DNA of 64,000 nucleotides, from assembly GCA_965249175.1 (NCBI GenBank), contig OZ252227.1, forward strand, positions 4,836,001 to 4,900,000, written 5' to 3'. Within the stretch, counting starts at the first letter, position 1; every line of letters begins with the position of its first letter. The position numbers and the translations under genes are program-made. This DNA comes from CAZYFH01 sp965249175 (lineage in GTDB: Bacteria > Acidobacteriota > Vicinamibacteria > Vicinamibacterales > UBA8438). The notes below the pieces were generated by a model. It was given only the letters and a program-made list of their open reading frames with translations, was not told the DNA's origin and ran no database searches. Of the stretch, positions 1 to 8,083 are shown in pieces.

Positions 1-614
1 ATCGCCTTGTCTAGCCGCTGCGTCATCACATACGGGGCATCCCACACCTGAAAGTAGTACAGCTCGTCATCCAGGACGAAGTCGTCGACCATGTAGGGAT
101 ACGTAGAGAACAGCCAGAGCGAGACGCGGTCGTTCTTGCCCGTCCGCATGTCGAGGAACCGGAGGTGTGCATCACGCGCGACCTCGGCCTTCGACTTGCC
201 CGTCTCAGGAAATTCCCACGCCATCGAGCCCGATGTGTCGACGAGATCGACACGCACACGGGACTCGACGAAGCCACTGACTTCCTCCGTCGCCGTGAGA
301 AACGGGTCCGCCGCCGCGAAGATGATCAAGGCCAACGCTCCACCTACCAGTACCTTGGGGAAGGTGTGCACAGCCCGCACCCATAACCGCTTCTGATGTT
401 TGGGGTCGACGACGTGACCGGAATGCTGACGACTGTGCTTACGTCGACGGAGCGCGAGTCGTGCGAGCGTCGCAACCGCCGCGACGCCGACGAGCAGGGT
501 CAACCAGAACGCCAGGCCGACGTCACCATATCGAACCTGGGCGAACTCCGTCTCGATCAGCTCCTCGACGCTGGTGGTCAGGAACGCGATGAAGTCGGAC
601 CACGGCAGAAACAT
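1..614 (-). CDS. vWA-domain membrane protein of a MoxR operon (C-terminus outside window)
   Basis: Reading the minus strand from the ATG at 614 gives an open frame to the window edge (204 codons, no stop). The translation starts MFLPWSDFIAF, has a membrane segment near residues 33-55 (GLAFWLTLLVGVAAVATLA), a second near residues 90-105 (VLVGGALALIIFAAADPF), and then a von Willebrand A start with the metal-binding motif DTSGSM near residue 125. This layout matches the BatA/BatB-type vWA proteins found with MoxR ATPases. It is the last visible gene of the moxR-DUF58-membrane protein-vWA operon and starts 14 bases after the preceding gene. The family is thought to act at the inner membrane in envelope or metal-insertion maturation; the exact role here is unknown. 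Confidence 0.85.
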   Translation of the reverse strand, partial: MFLPWSDFIAFLTTSVEELIETEFAQVRYGDVGLAFWLTLLVGVAAVATLARLALRRRKHSRQHSGHVVDPKHQKRLWVRAVHTFPKVLVGGALALIIFAAADPFLTATEEVSGFVESRVRVDLVDTSGSMAWEFPETGKSKAEVARDAHLRFLDMRTGKNDRVSLWLFSTYPYMVDDFVLDDELYYFQVWDAPYVMTQRLDKA

Positions 615-628
615 GGCGGGTTAACGTC

Positions 629-1744
629 CTATCGTCCGACGACCCCCAAGACCCCACGCCACAGAAGAATGTGAGGCCGCAGCGCGGTAATCGATGCGTC
701 AAGCACGGCGGCCTCCTCGGCCGGGTTCTCGATCGACACGCCATCATCGTGCTCGAGCCGGTATTGATAGGCCACGAGCCGAGACGCCAGCGTCGACAGC
801 GCGTCCTTGCGGGCACCGTCCTTGAGGCCATCGACGTGTGCGCTGATGTCCTTCGCCGTGTCGCCCGAGTTGAGATCCGGCAGCTCAGCCTGAAGATACT
901 GGCGCGCCGAGATCACGAGATCGCACTCCAGATCACGCCGCGCCGCACCGTTGCCGCTCAGCGTCGGGTCTTCCAGTGCCTTGAGTTGCCGCCGCAGGTT
1001 GCGCCGGGCCTCCCAGATCGACGGCGGAATGGGGATCTGTGCCTCGAGTCGCTCGAGCTCCTCCGCTTCCTTTGCCGCCTCCAGTGAGATGAGCTTCGGT
1101 CGCCGTGCGACGCGGACAAGCAGCACGGCCCACACGAGAAGTGGGAGCGGCGCGATCACCCACGCGACGGTGCTGAAGAGCGCGGCGCGGCCGCTGAATT
1201 CTCCGAGCTCGATCGTGTCCCTGATGTTAAGCACCGGCAAGTCGTTCATCGTGGTCACGTAGCGGACCAGCCCCTGCCCGCCATCGACCTGCTGAATCTC
1301 CGCGTCCTCGATGTCCTCGCCGAGGTCGCGCATCAGGTAGTAGAAGCCAAACGACGGAATGACGTACACGGCCTTCTCCGGCGCGATCAGCCGCATTCCG
1401 TAGACGAAGTCCCAGATGTGCTCGGTGTCGACCTGGCTCCTGTGGATCTCGAGCGAGACCCCTTCGAATGGGTGGATCGGCAGGTTCTCGGGGACCATGC
1501 GGTCTTCGAGAATGAGGATCTCCCGCCCCTCGCTGATCAACTCGGGGAACCGCACTCGATAGGTCTGCGTAATGACGTCGCCGGTCTTGACAACCGTCGG
1601 CTCCACCTCGAGTGTCTCGACGCGAACCGGCGACGCGTCCGAGGCCGGTGCTGGCGCGTCCTGCGCCAATAACTGCGGGCCGCACACGAGCGCAGCGACC
1701 GTCCCGAGTGACGCGAGCACCTGTCTCATATTCACCTGGTTCAT
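629..1744 (-). CDS. Secreted/membrane-anchored protein in moxR-DUF58-vWA operon (BatD-like position)
   Basis: The 371-residue product has an N-terminal signal sequence (MRQVLASLGTVAALVCGPQLLAQ), an extracytoplasmic region of about 170 residues, one membrane helix near residues 195-220 (VAWVIAPLPLLVWAVLLV), and a charged C-terminal cytoplasmic part. The frame is open further upstream, but the ATG at 1744 sits 4 bases after the DUF58 stop and gives a sensible signal peptide, so I chose it; an in-frame ATG five codons later is also possible. Topology and position resemble BatD-like proteins of aerotolerance-type operons. I see no diagnostic motif, so the function stays unassigned. It probably forms an envelope complex with the flanking DUF58 and vWA proteins. 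Confidence 0.75.
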   Translation of the reverse strand: MNQVNMRQVLASLGTVAALVCGPQLLAQDAPAPASDASPVRVETLEVEPTVVKTGDVITQTYRVRFPELISEGREILILEDRMVPENLPIHPFEGVSLEIHRSQVDTEHIWDFVYGMRLIAPEKAVYVIPSFGFYYLMRDLGEDIEDAEIQQVDGGQGLVRYVTTMNDLPVLNIRDTIELGEFSGRAALFSTVAWVIAPLPLLVWAVLLVRVARRPKLISLEAAKEAEELERLEAQIPIPPSIWEARRNLRRQLKALEDPTLSGNGAARRDLECDLVISARQYLQAELPDLNSGDTAKDISAHVDGLKDGARKDALSTLASRLVAYQYRLEHDDGVSIENPAEEAAVLDASITALRPHILLWRGVLGVVGR

Positions 1745-1748
1745 CCGG

Positions 1749-2666
1749 CTACCGCGCCGTACGCGAGATGAGGAACTTCGGCAGCGCCTCCGCGTGATTG
1801 TCGGGCGTGAGCACGACCGAGTCGACACCGCTCTGATGCTTCAACCGGTATTGCAGCGCCTCGCGGCGCTCCTTGATGTCGCGGCGGATCGCAGCCGCCT
1901 TCCGCGCTGAGATCACCGTCTGCTTCCCCGTCTCCATATCGGAGATCCGGATATAGCCGAGACGGCTCCTGACCCGGAACTCGTCCGGATCGTCCACGAT
2001 GAGCATCATCATATCGTGCTTCGCCGCAAGCATGCGGAGCATCTTGAAGTCGATGGCGTCCTGGTCGTTGACGAGGTCCACCACGTCAGAGATGACGATC
2101 AGGGAATGGCGCATCTTCAGCCTGGCCGCCATGAACCTGAGGGCGACCGAGAAATCGGCGGCGCGCTTCGTGGGAAACTGCCGCTCGAGCTCCAGTTTCT
2201 CGAAGATCCGGTGCGCGATGTGAAAGACCTGCGATGACCCGAGCTTGGGCTTGATGTACAGCTCAATTTGGTCCGAAAACGCCAGCAGGCCGACCGGGTC
2301 GCGGACGTTGGCGCGCGTCAGCCCGATGTTGCCGACGAGGTCGAGCATCAGCAGCGCCTTGTTCGAGGCCTGCGTGATCTGAAAGAGGGTGGAATACGAC
2401 AGGTCAACGACGAGGAGCGTTCGGAGCTCCTTCGGCTCCATGCGCTCGATCCGGTAGAGCTTCTCGGGGTAGGTGCGGAGGCTGAGCGTCCACGCGATGT
2501 CCTTGAGCGGTTGACCCGGACGCCACTGATCGACGCCGACGATGTCATAACCCGCGCCCTTGAAGCCGCTCTTGTGATCCCCGTAGTGGATGCTGGTCGA
2601 TTTCTTCCTGGTCTTGATGCCGTGCTTGATGTCTCGAAAGCGCGCAAAGACCTCCTCTACTTCCAC
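1749..2666 (-). CDS. DUF58 domain protein
   Basis: A 305-residue protein containing the typical DUF58 block (GAGYDIVGVDQWRPGQPLKDIAWTLSLRT, residues about 37-65). It is followed by a vWA-like fold with VVDLSYSTLF near residue 88, a degenerate DxSxS metal-binding motif. No signal peptide or membrane helix is evident, so it is probably cytoplasmic. Its start overlaps the 3' end of moxR by 10 bases, which implies translational coupling. DUF58 proteins are standard partners of MoxR ATPases; their biochemical function is unproven. The assignment is confident at family level only. Confidence 0.9.
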   Translation of the reverse strand: MEVEEVFARFRDIKHGIKTRKKSTSIHYGDHKSGFKGAGYDIVGVDQWRPGQPLKDIAWTLSLRTYPEKLYRIERMEPKELRTLLVVDLSYSTLFQITQASNKALLMLDLVGNIGLTRANVRDPVGLLAFSDQIELYIKPKLGSSQVFHIAHRIFEKLELERQFPTKRAADFSVALRFMAARLKMRHSLIVISDVVDLVNDQDAIDFKMLRMLAAKHDMMMLIVDDPDEFRVRSRLGYIRISDMETGKQTVISARKAAAIRRDIKERREALQYRLKHQSGVDSVVLTPDNHAEALPKFLISRTAR

Positions 2667-3772
2667 GGAGGAACCTCCATGTCCTGCACGATCTTCGACA
2701 GGAGATCCTCCTTGACGACCGAGAACTCCATCCCCTCGCGGAGCACCAGACGGTGCGCGAGGACGGGCTCGGCCACGGCCTTGATGTGGTCGGGCGTGAT
2801 CATGGTGTCGCCGTTGAAGAACGCAAACGTGCGCGCCACCGCCTCGAGGTGAAAATGGACGCGAGGCGAGATGCCCACCCTGATGTACTCCCTCACTGTT
2901 CTCGCCGCTCGGCCCTGCACCCGGTGGGGGCGGGTGTTCCGAATGAGCCGGACCTTGTACTGCTGGGCGTAGTCAGACATCTTCACGTTGTGAAAGATGT
3001 ACTCCGCGATATCGAGCACCTCGTGAAGGTCGGTCAGCTTTTCCACTTTTTTCCCGACGACGTTGTGGGCGCTGATCTTCATCTCGTCCTCTTCGTCGTC
3101 CGGGTCCAGCATGTTGATCGACAGCGTCGTGCGATCGAGCTGCGCCACCGGGTTGGCGAACGTGCCCTCCTCTTCCCCGAAGATGTTCTCGGTGCAGATC
3201 ACCATGAAGAACCGCCGGCCCTCGATATCGTTGAAGTCCCCCGACAGGGGGAACAGCGGCAGCATCTTCCCTTCGGCGAGGTTGCCGTAGTCCGAGCTCA
3301 GCGTGGCGGAGCTCTCCTCCATCCCCTCGAGCACCGCCGCCTTGGTCTTGCCGGACAGCCGGTTGTCCTCGTCGATTAGGACGATGTGGGCCATCAGCTT
3401 GCCAGGCTTGAAATGGATCTTCCGTGTGCCGTCGACCTCCTCGACGATGGTCTCGTAGCCGAGGATGTCCTCGGGCATGTAGGTGGGCATGCCCTGGATG
3501 CGCTCAAATTTCGCGTCGATGGCCATGGCGCATGCGCTGACGAGGTCGGTCTTGCCGGTGCCCGTCGGACCCCGGAACATCACGTGGGGCTGGCGCAGCA
3601 GCTTCCCCTGGCTGAGCTTGTCGGTGTACGGCAGCAGGGTGAAGAAGGCCCAGGACAGGATGCGTGCGGCATCGTCGAGCCCGTACAGCCACTTGGTCGA
3701 TTCGCGCTGGAATCGCTGTACGACCTCATTGGCGCGGTCACGGTCAATGGTCGGCTTGGTCTCGACAGTCAT
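2657..3772 (-). CDS. MoxR-family AAA+ ATPase
   Basis: The 371-residue ATPase begins MTVETKPTIDRDRANEVVQRF. The open frame extends about 250 bases further upstream, but that part is low-complexity Arg/Pro/Gly sequence, so the ATG at 3772 was chosen. Walker A is GPTGTGKT near residue 70. Walker B reads LIDEDNR, where most MoxR proteins have ADEINR. A TENxFGEEEGTF-type sensor region and an AAA lid follow. It is the first gene of the minus-strand operon and probably acts as a cytoplasmic chaperone for the downstream DUF58/vWA proteins. The 182-base gap to the divergent gene at 3955 should hold the promoter; I see no clear -10/-35 pair there. Confidence 0.9.
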   Translation of the reverse strand: MTVETKPTIDRDRANEVVQRFQRESTKWLYGLDDAARILSWAFFTLLPYTDKLSQGKLLRQPHVMFRGPTGTGKTDLVSACAMAIDAKFERIQGMPTYMPEDILGYETIVEEVDGTRKIHFKPGKLMAHIVLIDEDNRLSGKTKAAVLEGMEESSATLSSDYGNLAEGKMLPLFPLSGDFNDIEGRRFFMVICTENIFGEEEGTFANPVAQLDRTTLSINMLDPDDEEDEMKISAHNVVGKKVEKLTDLHEVLDIAEYIFHNVKMSDYAQQYKVRLIRNTRPHRVQGRAARTVREYIRVGISPRVHFHLEAVARTFAFFNGDTMITPDHIKAVAEPVLAHRLVLREGMEFSVVKEDLLSKIVQDMEVPPWK

Positions 3773-3954
3773 CGTCACGCTGAAGCCTCGTGCGGCTAGG
3801 AACCCATGAGCCCGGGGCAACGGCGCCCCAAAGCAGGCAAGCATATCAGTGTCGCCGCTGTCTGGGCCACTCGCGAGCCGCTTGGTTTTTCTGCCGGCTG
3901 GTGGCACCATAGCGCGTTTCGAATGCGTGGCATCACCACGATGGGAGTGCACCG

Positions 3955-5388
3955 ATGGCGTTGATGACAGCCAAGCAATACAAGGACAGCCTCCGCGATG
4001 GTCGGACGGTCTACTACCGCGGCGCAAAGGTCGACGACGTGACGACGCATCCAGTGATTGGCGTGGCCGTCGAGCACGCCGCCACGGACTATCGGATGGC
4101 CCACGATGCCTCCGAGAGCCAGCTCGCCGTCGTCGACGGTCCCGATGGCCCGTATTCGCGCTACTACCAGATTCCGCGCACGAGCGATGACTTGCTGCGG
4201 CGCAGCGCGCTCATCGAGCGGGCCACCGCCATCGGCGGAACCCTGGTCGTGCTCATCAAGGAGATCGGCACGGACGCGCTCTTCTCCCTGCACCTGATCG
4301 CCACGCACATGGACAAAGCCCTTGGCACCGGCTACCTCCCGCGCGTGGAGCGGTTCTACGCACACTGCCGGGACAACGACCTCGCCGTCGCGGTCGCGCA
4401 GACCGACGTCAAGGGGGATCGCGGCAAAGGACCGACCGACCAGAACCATCCCGACTACTACGTTCGCGTCGTCGGCGAAGACGACAACGGCATCACGCTG
4501 CGCGGCGCGAAGGTCCACACGTCGGTCTCGACGAACGCCCACGAGATCATCGTCCTACCGACACGGGCTTTCAAAGCCGGCGAGGAAGCCTATGCCGTCG
4601 CGTGCGCGGTCCCGGCCAACACGCCCGGGCTCACGATGCTGGCGAGCGGCTACGGCGGCCGGAAGGGATCGGCGTTCGAAAACCCCATCAGCACACGCCA
4701 CAAGATGATGGAGACGCTGACGGTGTTCGAGGACGTGAAGGTGCCGTGGGATCGGGTGTTTCTGAATGGCGAGGTGAACATGGCCGGGCCACTCGCCAAG
4801 ACCTTCGTCGAGTTTCACCGGTTCACCGCGGTCAGCTACAAGCTCCCCCTCGTGGACCTGTTCGTCGGGGCCTCGCACCTCATGGCGGACTACAACGGCA
4901 TCCTCGGTGCCGGCCACGTGCGTGACAAGCTGGCCAAGCTCATCAGCTATGCGCAGATCTGCCGCGGCATGACGCGGGAGGCGGCGCGTGAGTCGAAGGT
5001 CATCGGCGGCATTGCCGTGCCAAACGCCGAGCTCATCAACATCGCCAAGCTCCACTTCGCGACCAACTACCATCAGGCGCTCGCGTGGGTGCAGGACATC
5101 GCGGGAGGCTTGCTCGTGACCGGACCGACCGCAGAGGATCTGGAGGAGCCTCGCGTCCGGCAGCTGATCGATCGCTATTTCGGTGCCGCGGGCGCGTCGG
5201 CGACCGACCGGCTACGTCTGATGAACCTCGTCGCCGAGATCACCGCCACCGACTTCGCCGGGTATCAGGCGGTGCTCGCCGTGCACGCCGAGGGGAGCAT
5301 CGAGGCGGAAAAAATGACCATCTGGCGGCAGCACGACGTCGATTCGAGCGTGCAGTACGCAAAGCGCCTCGCCGGGATCGAGTCGTAG
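3955..5388 (+). CDS. HpaB/AbfD-superfamily flavoprotein (4-hydroxyphenylacetate 3-monooxygenase-like)
   Basis: The 477-residue protein belongs to the 4-hydroxyphenylacetate 3-hydroxylase / 4-hydroxybutyryl-CoA dehydratase superfamily. Supporting blocks are TAKQYKDSLRDGRTVYYRG at the start, THPVIGVAVEHAATDY, FYAHCRDNDLAVAVAQTDVKGDRG (about 134-157), and VHTSVSTNAHEIIVLPT. It resembles the AbfD branch more than classical HpaB. However, the cysteine pair that binds the [4Fe-4S] cluster in AbfD is absent: the aligned stretch near residues 96-108 reads GTLVVLIKEIGTD. The later ligand histidine is kept in FVEFHRFTAVSYK, but the following cysteine is Tyr. A cluster-free, FAD-dependent activity is therefore more likely than dehydratase. 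There are no obvious operon partners and no reductase next to it. The substrate is unknown. Confidence 0.8.
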   Translation: MALMTAKQYKDSLRDGRTVYYRGAKVDDVTTHPVIGVAVEHAATDYRMAHDASESQLAVVDGPDGPYSRYYQIPRTSDDLLRRSALIERATAIGGTLVVLIKEIGTDALFSLHLIATHMDKALGTGYLPRVERFYAHCRDNDLAVAVAQTDVKGDRGKGPTDQNHPDYYVRVVGEDDNGITLRGAKVHTSVSTNAHEIIVLPTRAFKAGEEAYAVACAVPANTPGLTMLASGYGGRKGSAFENPISTRHKMMETLTVFEDVKVPWDRVFLNGEVNMAGPLAKTFVEFHRFTAVSYKLPLVDLFVGASHLMADYNGILGAGHVRDKLAKLISYAQICRGMTREAARESKVIGGIAVPNAELINIAKLHFATNYHQALAWVQDIAGGLLVTGPTAEDLEEPRVRQLIDRYFGAAGASATDRLRLMNLVAEITATDFAGYQAVLAVHAEGSIEAEKMTIWRQHDVDSSVQYAKRLAGIES

Positions 5389-5406
5389 CCGCGTCCAAGA
5401 GACGCT

Positions 5407-8064
5407 TCAAAACCGCACGCGAAAGCCCGCAAACGCACTGCGGGGCACACCAGGCGAGACGAAGCGCGGGTCGTCGGCGCCGGGCGCCTCGGCGAGATCG
5501 ATCTCCACCTCGGCCAGCACTCCGAACGTCGCATAGTCCTGGTCTAGAAGATTGTGAACCATGACGAAGAGCTCCAACCGATCACTCGCCGCGTACACCG
5601 ACCGGAGGTTGATGACGCCATAGCCGTCGAGCTGCGACTGGTCGTTGCCTTCATCGCCGCGAAAGACCTGACTCGACGCGACGAGCGCCTCCACGGCCAC
5701 GTCCCATCGACCCGTGAGGTCGTGTCGTATGCCGGCCTTCAGGCTGTGGCGTGGGATCCCCGGGATCCGGTCTCCCGGCGCCACCCTCACCTCCCCGTCC
5801 TCGCTGGCGGCATCGTTCACGTCGGGGTTGCTTGGCAGCACGAGTGGCGAGTCGAAGGTTGCCTCGACGGCCGCGTAGCTCGTATACCAGTCGAATCGAT
5901 TCGTGCGACCGCTGAGCGTCAGGTCTACGCCCACGCGGTCGGTGTCACCCGCGTTCTGGAAGTACCCGGTGCCGATGAGACGCGGCGACGCCACGAAGAT
6001 GATGTCGTCGCGAATCCGGGTGCGATAGCCGGCGACCTCCCACGCGACGTCGCCTATGACACCGCCCTCGAGGCGACCGCGCGCGCCTGCCTCGAACGAG
6101 CGGGCGACCGCTTGTTTCAGCGGCGGATCCGAGACAAACGCGTTCGGCACGCGGCACGGCTCCGCCGGGTCCGCGCAGCTGAGCTCGGCTGCGGTGGGCG
6201 CGCGGTTCGCCTCGCTGTATCGCCCGAAGACCGACACCGCGGACGACGCCTCGTACACGGCGCCGACCGACGGGTTGAACCGCGAGAACAGATGGCGGCC
6301 ATTCAGCGAGGTGCCGAGCCGATCGACGATCGTCGTCCGCACATCGTTGTAACGCCCGGCGATGGTGACGTGGAGTCCGTCCGACACGGACAGCGTGTCG
6401 CTGAAATAGAACCCGAGAGCCAGGTTGTCGGTGTCGAGCCCGACGTTGTACTCGTCGTCCGGAGCCTGGCCATAGACGCCGGCGAACAGACCCGACCCGT
6501 CGACCGTCCGATCCGCCGTCAGCGTCCCCACCTCGCCGTTGGAAAGAAACCCGACATCGGCAAGATCCGTGGCGGCGCCCACGACGAACACGTTGTCGCG
6601 CTCGGCGAGTCGGGTCGTGGCCACGACCTGGACCGTGCCGCCGTATCCCGTCGATCGGGTCAGCGTTCGATTGAACGCCGCATCGCCGACGGCGTCAGCC
6701 AGCGTGATGAATCGGCCCGTCAGGACATCGACGAGCGCGTCCGATGCCGGGCGGTCGTCGTTCATCCCCTCATCACCGTTGCCCCCGAGGCTCCGACAGA
6801 GCGTCGTCGAGGGCGCGCCGGCCGGCAGCGCCGCCGCATCGCACTGCGCGAACTCGGCCTCGTCGCCGTTGAGCGTCCGCCGCTCGAGATCGCGATAGTA
6901 CGCGGACGCCTGGACGCTCACCCTCGGCGTCATCGCATAGGTGAAGCGAGCCTGGCCGAAACCGAGACGATTCTCGGTGGTGTCGGGATAGGTGAAAACG
7001 GCGTGCGGATCGGCGGCGAGCAGCTCGACCGGCGCCGGCCCGTTCCCGTTGAGCGACGTGTCGGCGAACGTGAAGCTGGCGCCGGCGTCGACACCGCCGG
7101 CGCGGTAGGCGACGTCAGCCACCGCCTGCGTCACGTCCGATGCCGACGCGATCCGCCACCCCGTCTCGTCGAAGCGGGTCCCTCCGACGTAGACGGCCCA
7201 CGGGCCGGCGCTGGCACCGGCCTCCGCCGTCCCGGTGATGCGCTCGAACGAGCCGCCCGAGAACTCGCCGCGGAAGCCGGGGGCGTCGAAGCCGTTCTTG
7301 AGCTCGACGGCCATCGACCCCCCCAGCGCGTTGAGGCCAAAGGTCGGGTCGGTCCCCGCGGTAAGCTGCACCCGACCGAGCGCGAACTGCGGGATCAGAT
7401 CGAACTGGACCGTGTCGCCGAACGGCTCGTTGACGCGCGCGCCGTTCTGATAGACCGCCACCCCCTGCGGCAGACCGAGGATCGGCGAGGCGGTGAACCC
7501 CCGAAAGCGCAGCGACGGCTGAAACGGGTTGGTCGTCGTGTCCGCCAGCGTGACCGCGCCAAGCCGCTCGTTGAGCCCCTGCGCGAGTGAGACCGCGCGA
7601 CGCCGGTCGAGCGCCGCGCCGTCAATGATCGCGACCATGGCCGGCACCCGCGCGCGGTCGACACCCGCGCCGCTGACGGGCGCCATGGCAACGACGTCGA
7701 CCCGCTGCGAAAGCGGCGCCAGCGCGAGCCGGACCGACAGCACGCGCGCGGTCCCCGCCCGCAACGCGACCCCTTCATGACGCTGTCGCTGGAATCCCGA
7801 CAGGTCGAATGTGATTGTGAAGACGCCGGCCGGGAAATCCGGGAACCGATAGGCGCCCGTGGTATCGGTGATGGCGACTGCCGGTCCCGGAAGCAGGCCG
7901 GACACCGCCGTGACGGTCGCGCCCACGAGCGCGCCGCCCTGCTCGTCGGTCACGCGGCCATCGAGCGACGCCGTTTGCCCGTGCGCGGCCGCTGGCAGAC
8001 CGCACACGATCCACGCGATGCACGCCAGCGCGACGCACGCGACGCGCGCAGCGCGCGACGGCAC
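5407..8064 (-). CDS. TonB-dependent outer-membrane receptor with N-terminal carboxypeptidase-regulatory-like domain
   Basis: The product has a signal peptide (VPSRAARVACVALACIAWIVCGLPAAAHG), a CarboxypepD_reg-like Ig fold (SLDGRVTDEQGGALVGATVTAV), a plug region (PSLRFRGF, LGGSMAVEL), and a long C-terminal beta barrel ending FAGFRVRF with a terminal Phe, typical of outer-membrane barrels. The frame is open to a TTG at 8103, inside the upstream receptor gene. I chose the GTG at 8064 because it gives a compact signal sequence; the TTG start would overlap the upstream gene by 20 bases. It lies directly downstream of a second receptor and two secreted proteins, apparently in one operon. No substrate (siderophore, glycan, peptide) can be read from the sequence. 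Confidence 0.9.
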   Translation of the reverse strand: MPSRAARVACVALACIAWIVCGLPAAAHGQTASLDGRVTDEQGGALVGATVTAVSGLLPGPAVAITDTTGAYRFPDFPAGVFTITFDLSGFQRQRHEGVALRAGTARVLSVRLALAPLSQRVDVVAMAPVSGAGVDRARVPAMVAIIDGAALDRRRAVSLAQGLNERLGAVTLADTTTNPFQPSLRFRGFTASPILGLPQGVAVYQNGARVNEPFGDTVQFDLIPQFALGRVQLTAGTDPTFGLNALGGSMAVELKNGFDAPGFRGEFSGGSFERITGTAEAGASAGPWAVYVGGTRFDETGWRIASASDVTQAVADVAYRAGGVDAGASFTFADTSLNGNGPAPVELLAADPHAVFTYPDTTENRLGFGQARFTYAMTPRVSVQASAYYRDLERRTLNGDEAEFAQCDAAALPAGAPSTTLCRSLGGNGDEGMNDDRPASDALVDVLTGRFITLADAVGDAAFNRTLTRSTGYGGTVQVVATTRLAERDNVFVVGAATDLADVGFLSNGEVGTLTADRTVDGSGLFAGVYGQAPDDEYNVGLDTDNLALGFYFSDTLSVSDGLHVTIAGRYNDVRTTIVDRLGTSLNGRHLFSRFNPSVGAVYEASSAVSVFGRYSEANRAPTAAELSCADPAEPCRVPNAFVSDPPLKQAVARSFEAGARGRLEGGVIGDVAWEVAGYRTRIRDDIIFVASPRLIGTGYFQNAGDTDRVGVDLTLSGRTNRFDWYTSYAAVEATFDSPLVLPSNPDVNDAASEDGEVRVAPGDRIPGIPRHSLKAGIRHDLTGRWDVAVEALVASSQVFRGDEGNDQSQLDGYGVINLRSVYAASDRLELFVMVHNLLDQDYATFGVLAEVEIDLAEAPGADDPRFVSPGVPRSAFAGFRVRF

Positions 8065-8083
8065 GCGGTTCGCGCCTACAGCC

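Noticed and set aside
5554..7590. Long plus-strand open frame of 678 codons opposite the TonB receptor gene
   Set aside because: Arg/Ala/Val-rich composition with no domain; it is the antisense frame of a well-supported receptor gene in GC-rich DNA. The same applies to antisense frames at 36735-38465, 47740-49275 and 52069-53478.
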